DNA of 64,000 nucleotides from Erythrophleum ivorense. Taxonomy: Eukaryota > Streptophyta > Magnoliopsida > Fabales > Fabaceae. The stretch is taken from positions 1,883,501 through 1,947,500 of the forward strand of contig JAIUCV010000076.1 of assembly GCA_026724425.1 (NCBI GenBank). The letters run 5' to 3'. The translations under genes were made by a program, and so were the position numbers. Under the pieces are notes generated by a model. The model saw only the letters and a list, made by a program, of their open reading frames with translations. It was not told the origin of the DNA and made no database searches. Of the stretch, positions 23,549-34,191 are shown piece by piece. Numbering within the stretch: the first letter of the stretch is position 1; the number at the start of each line of letters is the position of its first letter.

Positions 23549-23929
23549 TCAAACAAATAAAAAAGGGAGTCAAGCTAGATGACTTTAAAACAAGCGCTTT
23601 GTGGGAGGCAACCCACACGGTATTTTTCTTTCTTTTTCATTTTTAGTTTTCAAATCATTATTGCATGCATTTTGTTAGGATGAGAAACCAAGAGGAGACC
23701 AAACAAGAAAATGTCCCACCCATTCATTCCACCCTTGTCCAAACCGACACCAAGGAGCGGGCAACGGCTGGGAATACTAAAGGAAGGAAGCAGAATCATT
23801 TCAGTCAAAGAAAATCACCAAACGGTCGAGTAAAATTCAAGATATTCCACCCGGCGTGATTCTCTCGACCAAACGGGTGCAACGAAGGACCATCTTGCCC
23901 TCTCTCACAATCCGTGTTACCAAAGTCCA

Positions 23930-24620
23930 CCAAACTTCACAGGCAACCAGACAACACCATATTGGTCGGCAAATCAAAAAGATAGGACGGAGAAATGTGA
24001 ACGGATGAGGAGATACGCACGAATGCCACATTCGGTCGATGGCGGGTCACCGAAGGCCGACAAAAACCAAAATCACGGCATGGAGAACCACCACTTGGAA
24101 ATGGATTCTTGGAGCTTCAAAATCACCATTCCAAAAGAAAATCAGGGAACGAACGAGCCAAATTCAAGGACGGTCAAAAATCTCTTCCCGGAGACGATTA
24201 GACCATGTTGTGAAGGAAGTCTCACACCGCTCATCCATTTGCCCTCAGACTTCACCAGTGCACATAAAATGTGAAGTTGGTCGGTGAAATTTCAAGCTCG
24301 GTCAGGAAATTCGTCACCGTTTGAGCTGTGGTCTATTGCACTATCATCCGGTCGACCGGATAGACCACCGAATGATGAAACTCCCAAACCGCTCGTTTGT
24401 TTGACCTGAAACTTCACCACTGCTCCTAAAATATATGATTGGTCGGTGGAATTTCAAGATAGGTCGGCGAAATATTGACGGTTCGAGCTGTGGTCCATCA
24501 CAACACCTCACGGCCATCCGAAGGATCCACCCGATACCGGATTTTCAAATCTGCTCGACCACACGACGTGAAACTTCACCAGCGGCTCTAAAACATCATT
24601 TTGGATGGTAAATTTTCAAT
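23930..24620 (+). repeat. Diverged tandem repeats, period about 160 bp
   Basis: Motifs of the type ACTTCACCAGYG...TTGGTCGGTGAAATTTCAAG recur near 23933, 24251, 24411 and 24571, with a poorer copy near 24100. Spacing is close to 160 bp. Copies differ strongly, so the array is old. Confidence 0.6.
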
Positions 24621-25318
24621 CCCGTTCATAAAATTCTTAACGGTTTGTCATGTTGTTCATAGCACTCATTTCGGGTCGACCGAATGAGACGTACACGACC
24701 GAAATGACAACCGGCGGGATTCGGGCCTTAACTTTCAACATTTACTGCCCAATCATGCCTACAGAAGAGCCCCATTCAGTCGTCTGACTATGATCTTCAT
24801 TACCATTGGTCATCACTTGGTAACATCATTCTAACCTTTCCCTTTTTCACATGTATTACGTATTTCACCTCTCTTAATCTGATTTTTCTTACACCGGGAC
24901 GGTGCAAGTTAAGTCTGGGGGGATTATACTAATAAGTTTGTTCATTTTGACATTTTTGTTTGCATTGTTTTCATCTCATCAAGTCGTTTTTATTGAGTCA
25001 AAACTTTTGTCGAGAATTATGACTTTATCTTGGACCTAACCATTGTTGTGCATGCGTTTGAGTGACCATTGATCAGTATTTGGCAGTCTACTTCATCACA
25101 TGTGCACCATGAGTGGATTGATCTACCAAAAACGTCCACACCTCCAAGAGCTTAAGAAGGATACATCTTTGACTCCGCACCTTAATGAACTTAACCTTCT
25201 CGGCTAGGGGCTTGGTTTTACAAAGGGTACGACTCCTCATCCTCACCAAATAGTGAAAGTCTATGTGAGTTCGGTTTCCCCTCTCTCTCCCCTTCAGTTC
25301 AAGAAAAAGCACCAAGGT

Positions 25319-25445
25319 CCAAGTAACCGGGGATTATGTGGCAACAACCATCAATACTCGCGTCTATGGAAGACCCTTTGATCCAAGTGACCGGGGATTA
25401 GGTGGCTACAACCATCAATACTCGAGTCTATGGAAGATCCACCAA
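25319..25445 (+). repeat. 63-bp direct tandem repeat
   Basis: CCAAGTRACCGGGGATTA and the following AACCATCAATACTCG plus TCTATGGAAGA occur twice, starting at 25319 and 25382. Confidence 0.8.
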
Positions 25446-25840
25446 AAACCTCCACAAAGAGGAGAAGAAGTCGAATAAAAAAAATACTATGCTACCCTAA
25501 AAAAGGGATGAATCGACTTAAGAAGTGAGAAGAGAGAGAGGTGAAACAAGAGCCAAGACATGTGTTTTATAAAAGAGGATGGGTAAGAGTCTATAACCCC
25601 TTTGATCGATACTCCCTAGTTGAGACCACACCTTTAGAAACTAAAGGAGTCAAGGGTGGAGAATTTGGATGGCCTAAAGAGAAGTGGATTGCTTTGGGAT
25701 GATTGCAAAACTCATGGTATGTACTCCCTTGTTCTTAATTCTAAATGCCATTGCTGTTTTATGTGGATCACTAAGATAAATGTCTACATGGATTTCCAAA
25801 AAGATTTAAGAGTTCTCATGTTTTCAAACCTCTTTTCCAT

Positions 25841-27447
25841 GCTTAGTATTTATTTATGTTTTCAAGTGTTTTCAATAAGGTTTTATGCCTTTAGAGGTAG
25901 TTTTCTTGTATTTGTTGGTTTTAGAGTCTTAACAGGTTAAATTATCAAAAAATATTCAAGAAGGAGCAAAAGAGCCTCAAACCATGATCCATGCAAGTTT
26001 CCAAGTCAAGAGCATCAACATAACTCCATTTGTCCGATTCTCGCATTCGGACAGAACCGGAGCATCCGATTCATGACCGCGGCAAGGGGTCTTCCCGACG
26101 TCCAAAAATCATTATCTTGGTCTTGCTGGATAGATATTGGAGTTATGCATCACGACGAAGTAGATTCAAGTCATTTGGATCAAACATCACGGAGATACTC
26201 CTTTTCTCCCAAGACGTGTCCGCCAGGCGAGTAAACGAAGCCCATGGAGACTTGGCGCCACCAAATGGTCCGGGATGCAGCGGCATGGACCTTTTCTCGA
26301 CTTAACACAAGCCCAGCTTGCTTTTGGTGGTTTACTTGTCCTAAACCCGGTCCAATCACGTCGCAAATCATCAAAGCCGGTTAACCGGAAAGTTTCCTTT
26401 TTCGGCTCATCACAACCCTAGCGACTTCAAGCCTATAAATGCAATGTTTTTAGCCTTTGGAGGAAGAGAGCCGCGAGTGTATTGTGCAAGAGAGAGAGCA
26501 GCCGTCAAGGAGGAGAAAACCTAGGTGGTGCGCCGTCCAGAAGGAAGAAGGAGGCGCCGTTCAACTCATTGCACTCGCATCTCATCTTTGTTCTTTCATC
26601 TTTTCCTTTTCTCTTTTGTACTTTGGATCGAAAGTTATCAAGGGATTCGACTTGTTCTTCATCAGAGAAGCCTCTTTTAATCCTTTATCTCTTTTCATAC
26701 TTGCATAATGATATCAATCTTGCCTTGCTTGCTTGATCTTACTATGTCCGAGTAGATCCCCTCGTTAGGCCGAGGGAGATCGATGGACTCTTGATATGTT
26801 TTGACTTGTTTGATTGCATAAAACGGGATTCACTCTTTTGGTTCTTCATCTTTGCTTGCTCTTATTGCTTGTTGTTAGGAAAGCGCGCCTCAACAACTCG
26901 AACTTAGGTTGATACACTCTCCAAAAGCTTGTTGTATTGCCGAAACTAGTATTTGATGAGCTAAGTGTTTTAGGCTTCCAAAAGTCGACCTAAGGAACTT
27001 AGTGAACAATCACAACTTGAACATTAATTAATGCATGCTTATAACTTGTAATAACCATCGAAAGTTGAGTCTATTAGGTTGTTTAAGCATAGTGGCCGGA
27101 GCCACGAAAGTGGAAAGGTTATACCTTAGTGTTGTGAGTTCAAGGCGGTTTATAAATTATCCCATGCAATCTCTTGTCATTTCATTGAAAGTTCCCATTG
27201 ATTATCCCTTGCCTAACATCTTTCCCATCTTGTTTACAACCTCATTCACTTACTCACTTGTTTTCATTAGATATTAAGACCACCCCACACTCATATCTTC
27301 GTTCTAGCTACTTATCACTCAACATAAACTTGAAACGAAATCTCTCTTCCTTGTGTTCGACCCCGACTTACCACGGCTGTGCACTTGCAGCTCTACCAAG
27401 TTGGGTTATAAATTGTATTAGTTTGAAGCATAAAACCCAACGCATCA
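25841..27447 (+). repeat. Athila-B 3' LTR, left border uncertain
   Basis: It matches the 5' LTR from TTAGTATTTATT onward and ends ACCCAACGCATCA at 27447, followed by the TSD TCGAT. The first ~31 bp of the 5' LTR have no clear counterpart, so this LTR may start anywhere from about 25700 to 25841. Confidence 0.8.
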
Positions 27448-27452
27448 TCGAT

Positions 27453-29892
27453 CTCATCCCCGGCAGCTCTGCTCTCCTTGATGCTAGCCTCCAGCTTTGC
27501 AATCACGGCGTCAAAATTCTGGGAGACCCCCTTCGTCTTCCGAACGTAGTCGAGCAACGCCTCATCGACCGCGATCTTGACAACAGCCTTCTCCACCGCT
27601 TCGCGCTGGCCGACGAATTTGCCGAGACGATCCAGGCGAGGAGCATACCAGTCCTGCATGTCATCGTAGACACGAGTGGCGATGTACTCAGCCTGCTCCT
27701 GGCGGGACTGTCGGAGACGGGAAGCCTCAGCCACAGCATTCTCTGTATCTCGGCGAGATTTCTCTTCGAGCTCCGCAACTTGGGCGTGCAACTTGGTCAC
27801 CTCGTCCTGAAGGCCAGCTGCCTTCAGGATCTCACCATTCAGGACGCCAACCTTCCGCTCAAGGTCAGCCCTCTCCAGCTCCAGACATTCCATCCTTGCA
27901 TCCTTCCCCTTAGTTTTCTCGGACTGCAGCCTGCTAATCTCCTCCCGAGCCGCCTTCAACATAGTGTCGTACTGCTGAATAATCGAAGAAAACTTCCCAG
28001 CAGCACTGACGAGATCCGCAGAACCATCGCAGAAGTCATCCTTCAGCTCGACCTTCTTGAGCGGGATTCCCCAATGAGGCTTCGGCTTACAACTCCATAC
28101 CAGCTCGGCGCAGAACTTCGGGTTAAGCATGAGAGGCACACCACCAGACCACACTATGGACACTGCGTCCGGATCCGGAGCCGCGGGATCAGCAGGCTCA
28201 ACCTTGGGACCCGACGGGCTCGCCCCAGTATCAAGACCAGAACGGCCTCCTGGTCGATGAGACGGATCCTCGCCGAGCTCGTCACCACCTCCTTGACGAG
28301 ATGGGTCGTCACCACCAGGAGAAATGTCTTCCTTATCAAGCACGACCTTAGGCGTCGTCCCGGCAGCAGGCGACGTCTCCTTGGCCTTGCTCTCTCTCTC
28401 AAGCTTGGCCCTCTTCGAAGCCCTGCAGGAGCAACGTTACATTCACAACATTTACTAAAGCTTTAGTAGAGAATCAAACCCGTCCTAAGAAAACTTACTT
28501 CGTCCTCGAAGCAATCGAGGAAGCCGAACGCTTAGATGGATTGCTCGGCTCAGCAGCCGATCTGGTCTCCCTCTCCTTCGGGGGGGAGTCGGATATAAGA
28601 ATGGTGTCGTCAATGGCCACCGGATTTCTCTTCTTAAGCACCATCTTCTTAGGACGACGAGACGGTTCAGCTGCAAAATCAGATCACGGAAAAATCACTA
28701 ACAAGCAAACTCGCGACGGCTAATCCAAAGAAGGAAGAAGCAATCATGCCCTTACCAGTAGATGGAGTTGACGCGGGTTTGGTCCTCTCTCGCTTCCTCT
28801 TGTTCCTCTCCTCAAGTTCCGCGACAAAGTCAGCCCAGATGATCCGACTTCGATCCCGCAAGAGCTGAAACTTCCTCCGGAATGCAGTAGATGCTGGTCT
28901 CGGAACAACTCTCTCTGCGAGACAAAAACGAAAGGTTAGCACAAAAACAAACCATCGGACGCCAAAGTAAAACCTATAAGCGATCTACCAGCTTCGTGAA
29001 CCCATCCCGTGAAAACGTGGTCAGGGTCAAAATCCCCAATTGACGCGCTGTTTTTCTTGACAAAGAAATAATAGCACGACCAATTGTAAATCTTGTCCCG
29101 GTGATTACCAAAGACAATGCCGTGCTTCATTGTCGTGCAAAAGCGTCGGAAGTTTCCCTCCTTCGCACTGGCACGAAGATCGGTGACGCGCTCAAAGAGC
29201 TCCCGGTCAAAGGTAATCCCGAGATGCTTAGCGAGAGCCCCGGTAAAAACCATATGGCGAACCATGCCGTGAGTCAGCTGACTCATAGAAACGCCGCGCT
29301 GGAAAGCATAATCCAGCAAGAGGCGAAAGAGGGGAAACCGCACCCCAAACTCCGTGAACCAGCACTCGTAAGCGCAGAACCATCCCGGCGGAGCATCGAA
29401 CGGCCTCTGCTGGGCTGACGGAATCTGAATCTCCACAGCATCGAGGATCGAGCATCTCGACCTGAGTGCTGCGATAATTCCTTCATCAATCGAAGACCGA
29501 CCATCGGCGGTCAAGGAGGTTGCCGGAGTGCGCCAAGGCATCTCGATGATCGGCGGAAGACCCTCGAGCTCGACCTGATCCGGAACCGGCACTTCGTCCA
29601 GTTCTATCTCGGAATCTGCATCCGAGTCATCCTCCGGGATCCCGTCACGGTACCCAAAACTCTCGGAATCCTCACCCCGCGAGGATGGAGCCTCGAAGTC
29701 ATCGCGAACCCGGTGAGAAGAATCCTTAGTCTCAGACGCACTCTCCGCCGCCGCCGCCTTGCGACGACGTTCCATGATCCGACCGACTCGGACCGCATCC
29801 CCAAGAAAACCCGGAACTAGACTTGAGAGTGGGACGTCATCGTCATCCCGCACGACAGCCTTCCCTTTCCCTTTTCGGTCCAACGGATCCAT
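27453..29892 (-). CDS. Antisense Tat 3' gene, exons 1-4 (gypsy-type 'transposase_28'-like)
   Basis: Exons on the minus strand: 29892-28989, 28914-28756, 28670-28499, and 28422-27453 (continued at 9824). All introns are GT-AG and all phases match, giving about 789 codons with exon 5 and no internal stop seen. Exon 1 starts MDPLDRKGKGKA, has an acidic region, then a conserved block (CAYECWFTEFGVRFPLFRLL, GMVRHMVFTGALAKHLGI) like the 'putative gypsy type transposon' family (PF04195). Exons 2-3 are basic. Exon 4 encodes a long coiled coil (about 28010-27500). Retand-group elements are known to carry such antisense 3' genes; the role is unknown. An upstream in-frame start at 29931 is possible. Confidence 0.8.
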
Positions 29893-30711
29893 CGCGCACC
29901 AATAGACGAGAATCGGAAGACGAAAAGCCAAAATTCGACGAAGAAAAACCCTAGAAATTCTGACGAGAAGAAGGATCGAGACGAGAAGAGAAGAAATTCC
30001 GAGTCAAGAAGCAAGCAAATCTAAGGAATTGGCGAAACCCTAAGACAATTACGCAAGACCTATCGATTTAACCAAGCAACGCGACTCGAATTCGAGGGAG
30101 ATGGAAGAAGGAAGTTACCTTTTCTCTTTCAGGGCAGTTGAAGGCAATGAGCAGGCAAAAAAGGAATTAATGTGGAAAAGAAATCCGAACGGTCCCTTTA
30201 AGAGAAGTTTCGCGGCTTTCAAAAACTTCCCTTCCTTTTTCCCGCTTGGAAAAACCTAACGGGACTTGGGCCTTTTTTGCAAAAACTCAACTGCCGACCC
30301 ACTTTTGCAGTTTTAATAAGATGCGCGAACGCGCGCATCGATGACGTGGCAACCCCACTCTTGACGGATGCCCATTGAATAGCATAACATCCACCCCGAC
30401 GAGCTAGTCCGACAAATGGAGCTAAACAGTTAAATCTCCTTGACGAGGCTATGTCGAGTTTGAGAAAAAGCACTAAAACGCATGATCTTTTGCGGACAAG
30501 ATGACGTCAACGTACTCTTTTCCCTTCTTATGGTTTTTATCCCAAACCGGGTTTTTCCATATCAAGGTTTTAACGAGGCGGTACGAATCTAAAGTCAATC
30601 GTATCAAAGACGAGCTAGCGCTGGCATCTCGCATTCGTTACTAATAGCTCTTAGGCTCAACTCCCATTCATGAAGTTCGCCGAGATCAAACTGCATTTGA
30701 CTCGCCAAACT
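29893..30711 (-). other. Upstream region of the antisense gene, noncoding
   Basis: No coding sequence supported. It lies between the antisense gene start and the G32 tract and should contain that gene's promoter and leader. A palindromic GCGCGC stretch lies at about 30325-30340. No confident TATA box was found. Confidence 0.5.

Positions 30712-30743
<32 letters not shown>
30712..30743 (+). repeat. G32 homopolymer at the Tat polypurine tract
   Basis: Thirty-two consecutive G residues end five bases before the 3' LTR start (TGTTAGGGG at 30749). The position is that of the plus-strand primer. True length is uncertain because of slippage. Confidence 0.85.
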
Positions 30744-30748
30744 CTTAT

Positions 30749-31233
30749 TGTTAGGGGTGAAATGAGCACATTTCCTCGAGCCCATCGCAATGAGTAACAA
30801 CGCAAAAAGCCCGGCCCGTCTTCAGCCCTAGCCTCCTCACAGAAATGGAAAGCCTTGAGGAGGAAGGTAATACTTTAAGCAAAAAGGAAAGAGCAACAGC
30901 CGCCACTCGAAGAAAGGAAAGAAATCAAGAGAAGAATAAGATTTCCTTTATGATCAAGAGGAGAATATTCACCAGAGAACCGCCTTAACTCAACTATATA
31001 AGGAGAGGTCTTCATTCCCTGAAGACCAAGTCACGCAACCTGGCAAACACCTAAAGCATTCGCTCACTTTTCTCTGTTTTACTCATCATTCGCATTACGT
31101 CTCGTCAAGGCTTGTTTGACGAGACGGCCTCTTGTATAAAAACCTTCTTTCGAGTAATAAATCCACAGTTTCCCAAGTCTCCCATCCGAAGTATCTCGTC
31201 ATAAAAACACGTGCTATTTCTGGAATCAACACA
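30749..31233 (+). repeat. Tat 3' LTR
   Basis: It starts TGTTAGGGGTGAAATGAGC and ends at AATCAACA (31231) or AACACA (31233), where Athila-A gag sequence resumes. A TATA box, CTATATAAGG, is at 30994-31003. No second LTR copy exists in the window. Confidence 0.78.
31098..31126 (+). promoter_or_regulatory. Perfect 11-bp hairpin in the Tat LTR
   Basis: CGTCTCGTCAA (31098-31108) pairs perfectly with TTGACGAGACG (31116-31126) around the loop GGCTTGT. It lies about 95 bp after the TATA box, so it would sit near the 5' end of the transcript and be repeated at its 3' end. Role inferred only: polyadenylation, packaging or translation control. Confidence 0.6.
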
Positions 31234-31806
31234 CCTTATGCTCCACAAGGTTATTATCATCATGGCTTCTCTACACAAGGTCCAAGCCATGTTCCCCTTA
31301 TTCAAGATAATAAGTTGAAGAATATGCTTCAACAACTTTTACAAGGGCAAGCTGATTATGCATTGGAGATGAATCAGCAAGTGGACCAGCTGAACAACAC
31401 ATTGAAAGCTTGGGTGAGTCCACAAGAGAGTATAAAGAACATTGCCTCTCCTTCAAGGCCACAAGATGAGGCTTCTACTTCTCCCAAAGTACAACATAAT
31501 ACTCTCAATGTGGACATTGAGGAGCTAAGTGAGGGGGATGAGCTAAAATATTTTGAGATGAGAGTTGTCAACAAGGAGTTTGAGAAGAAAGAATATCTCT
31601 ATGTGCCTCCACCTTATGAGCCAAACTTCCCATTTGCTGGTATGATCTCTCCTAATGAAGTCAGCCTTGATGACCCAATGAAGCTACCCTTTGAGGAGAT
31701 AAGGATGAAAGAGTTTAGGGGATGGTTCTATGATGAGTATGATCCTAGTGATCCAAGGCTTCAATTAGTAAAGCTCAGAAGGTCTCATCCTAGGAAGCAA
31801 GGCTAA
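31234..31806 (+). pseudogene. Athila-A gag remnant
   Basis: The frame runs from the Tat LTR border to TAA at 31804-31806. It shows the late-gag region (NKLKNMLQQLLQGQADYALE, similar to Athila-C and -D) and the proline linker YVPPPYEPNFPFAG, then diverges (FRGWFYDEYDPSDPRLQ). The capsid half is lost, and no protease follows where one would be expected. Confidence 0.75.
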
Positions 31807-32759
31807 AGTGGGAAGGTTGAGCAGATAGAGAGCCCAACTCAAGACGAACTTCTGGAAAAGAAGTGACTCCAACCTTGACTCAGGTCACACCTCAAGGTCG
31901 ATCCTCCAAGGGCATCTTCTCACAAGGTCTACCAAAGCAAGAGGAGAGCATCCCAATCTCCAAGTCCAGAACCTATCCACATCTTGCTCTCAATCTCATT
32001 GGATGAATCCACTTTATCCTGCTCAAGTTCATGTACAAGGTAACACTCCAACACCTTTATATATATCACTCCTTATGCTTCTATCACACAAGGGACCGTG
32101 TGATTTAAGTGTGGGGGAGTGGTATTGGGATCTGATGTTGTGTTTTCATGTTTCTTATTTTCCCTTTGCATATGTGAGTCTCATGCCATAGCATCATATA
32201 GAAAATTCATAAAATTTTCAAAATTTGCTTTAAAAAAAAAAGAAAGACCATTCATATTGATGCATTCATTCACTTGAGTCTTATTGCTTGGTTGATGAAA
32301 GATGTCAAGTTGCGGAATCAGCTCAACACCCTAGTTCAAAGTTGTTTGGTGGATTGTGAGAAAACTTGAAGTAAGATAGAGCTGCATTCATAAAGCGCAT
32401 CTTGATCATCTTTAGTTAAGACAAAGCATTGCTTGATTTGATTCCACTCCTTATATAAGAGAACCTAATTTTGAACTTGAATTATCATTCTCATGTTTAT
32501 TAAGTTTGCTCGTGGATCATACTTACTTGAATCATCTTTGCACATTGTTCATCCACCTTTGTTGATTCAAGTAGAACTCCCTCCCTTAACCAATCTTTTC
32601 CTTCAAGCCATATGTTATTCTTGTGAGGTTGGTGAGGCCTTTTGGTGAAATCTTGGCATAAAATGTTAGGCTTAGACCGACAAGGATAGGTGATCATGTA
32701 GACTCTAGTCCACGCTTTTTGGACTAGACTAGATTAGGATGGGGTTTGAGGATTCATCT
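31807..32759 (+). other. Athila-A 3' region, left part
   Basis: No coding sequence supported. It resembles the ATHILA 3' region (GAGTCTCATGCCATAGCATC, GGCTTAGACCGACAA) and contains the internal hairpin module. It ends in CATCT (32755-32759), the G4 TSD, and continues at 54360. Confidence 0.65.
32083..32117 (+). promoter_or_regulatory. Internal hairpin plus polypurine module (Athila-A)
   Basis: ATCACAC (32083-32089) pairs with GTGTGAT (32098-32104) around AAGGGACC, followed by TTAAGTGTGGGGGAG. Stem bases differ from Athila-C (TTGCAC/GTGCAA) while pairing, loop and position are kept. Confidence 0.6.
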
Positions 32760-34074
32760 TGAAACAACCAAGCTTTCTTTTTCTTTTTAAATATTATCAA
32801 TGCGGAAATTCTCGAAAGAAATCAATAATATTAAATAATAATAATCCGTTCAACAAATAACCAATAACCAATAAAGCCAATAAAGAATAAGCAACCTAAA
32901 CACCAGGTTTGCTACATTATTAAAAATAAGACTAACACCCTAATCATGAATTCCTTGTCAACCACAACAAGAGAGCCAAAATCAAATTCCTAATCTCATC
33001 ATCCTCTTCTCTCGGTCTCTTTCCGCGGAAGAACATTGCTGTTACCTGCATCACATTGGAATAGAGATGCGTAAGTATTATCATAAATACTTAGTGAGTG
33101 GATCATCCTGCCTACAGGCCAAGTACGTCAAACACTAGACAATATATCAACAATAATCAACAACAAGAACAAAGCTCAACAACAACAACTCCCTGTCAGG
33201 AAACACCCACGTTTCCTGACACCCAGGTCGGTGTCGACCGACACCTCTATGGTGTCGATCAACGCCAGCCTCCTGAGTGTCGATCGACACTCATCGAATG
33301 TCGGTCGACACCAGCTCGACGCCCAGACACCAGAAGCTACGAAAATCGCATAAAACAGGTAAAATCGTGGGATTCAACACCCACATCGATCAAACAACCA
33401 TATAACTCAACCACAACTCAAGAACAACTCGAAAGATCATCAACAAACTCGAAATCAATCAAACTCTAGTGATTAACGGACCTACAGTCACGCACTCACC
33501 TTGAAAAGGATTGAAAGGAAGGAATAGAAGGTGAACAATGAAGAACAGCAACAGATTCAACCCAGAAACTCAGATTTCTCTCCCAAAATCGCCTCCCTCT
33601 TGCTCTGAAAGTGAAAAACTCGAAAAATAACTTTCACCACGCGGCTACAGTGTTTTATCGCGGACCTAGGGCTTCCCTCGCCCAAACCGAACAAAACCAG
33701 CCGACTTGAATCAAACCGGTCGATTTCACAATAACCGGTGTCGATCGACACCCTTCCTTGGTGTCGGTCGACACCCCTCGACCATACCAACTCAAACCAC
33801 AATCGAACGCGCAATCGACTTAAACCGGAATTGATTTCTCAAACCGGTGTCGATCGACACACCCCTTGGTGTCGATCGACACTAAGCATTCAGAAGCTTT
33901 TCACACATCTTCTTCGAGATAAATCAACCTTAAACCAACTGTACAACAATCAAACAAGAACATGTACAGTCAATCCTCGATTCGCACCTCCAAGAGCGTA
34001 TGTAATCGACTCCCGAATCCCTAATGTCGTCCGATACCAACTCTAACACAACTTTCTGGTTCGCGGATTTTACA
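32760..34074 (-). repeat. G4 3' LTR
   Basis: The minus strand starts TGTAAAATCCGCGAACC and ends TGGTTGTTTCA. It holds eight copies of a palindrome of the form TGTCGRYCGACA (33228-33325, 33738-33776, 33845-33886), an 11-bp hairpin (TGTCAGGAAAC/GTTTCCTGACA, 33194-33221) and repeated CCAATAA near 32870. It is close to its partner at 53041-54354, with a few substitutions. Confidence 0.9.
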
Positions 34075-34094
34075 ATTCTCCCCCACTAAACTGG
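34075..34094 (-). other. G4 3' polypurine tract
   Basis: The minus strand reads CCAGTTTAGTGGGGGAGAAT directly before the LTR start TGTAAAATCC, the expected plus-strand primer position. Confidence 0.8.
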
Positions 34095-34191
34095 ATTCGT
34101 CCTCGAATCCCAACACAAACATCTCTCAAAGACCTCAAAACTCACATTTTAGTCCTATGTTATACGCATGTTTCAAGACATTATGACTCTC

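Larger units (their letters stand above)
23549..25840 (+). other. Athila-B 3' noncoding region
   Basis: No supported gene. It contains diverged ~160-bp tandem repeats (23930-24620), a hairpin plus polypurine-like module (CTTACACC/GGTGCAAG around GGGAC at 24888-24908, then TCTGGGGGGATT) and a 63-bp tandem repeat (25319-25445). The exact polypurine tract next to the 3' LTR was not identified. Confidence 0.6.
9825..27447 (+). mobile_element. Athila-B: non-autonomous ATHILA element, gag-protease only
   Basis: It is inserted in the antisense Tat gene with a perfect 5-bp TSD, TCGAT at 9820-9824 and 27448-27452. The 5' LTR is 9825-11458, the primer site for tRNA-Asp is 11466-11483, and the gag-protease frame is 11625-12111 joined to 21306-23548. 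About 2.3 kb of noncoding 3' sequence precedes the 3' LTR (~25841-27447). There is no RT, RNase H or integrase. Athila-C is inserted in its gag. Confidence 0.93.
2989..31233 (+). mobile_element. Tat/Retand-type gypsy element, 5' LTR lost, split by Athila-B
   Basis: The order is gag, protease, RT, RNase H, a second archaeal-type RNase H and integrase (2989-8377), then an A54 tract, a 3' region with an antisense spliced gene, a G32 tract and a 3' LTR (30749-31233). The extra RNase H and the antisense 3' gene mark the Tat lineage (Retand/Ogre group). The left end starts abruptly inside gag, so the 5' LTR and leader are deleted. Athila-B interrupts it between 9824 and 27453. Confidence 0.88.

Noticed and set aside
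27198..28466. 422-codon plus-strand frame
   Set aside because: It starts in the Athila-B LTR and runs antisense to exon 4 of the spliced Tat gene; it is a shadow of that exon.
33738..34046. Small frames with repeated VDRHTPWCRSTL-like peptides in the G4 LTRs
   Set aside because: They are the translation of the palindrome clusters in noncoding LTR sequence on the strand opposite to the element.
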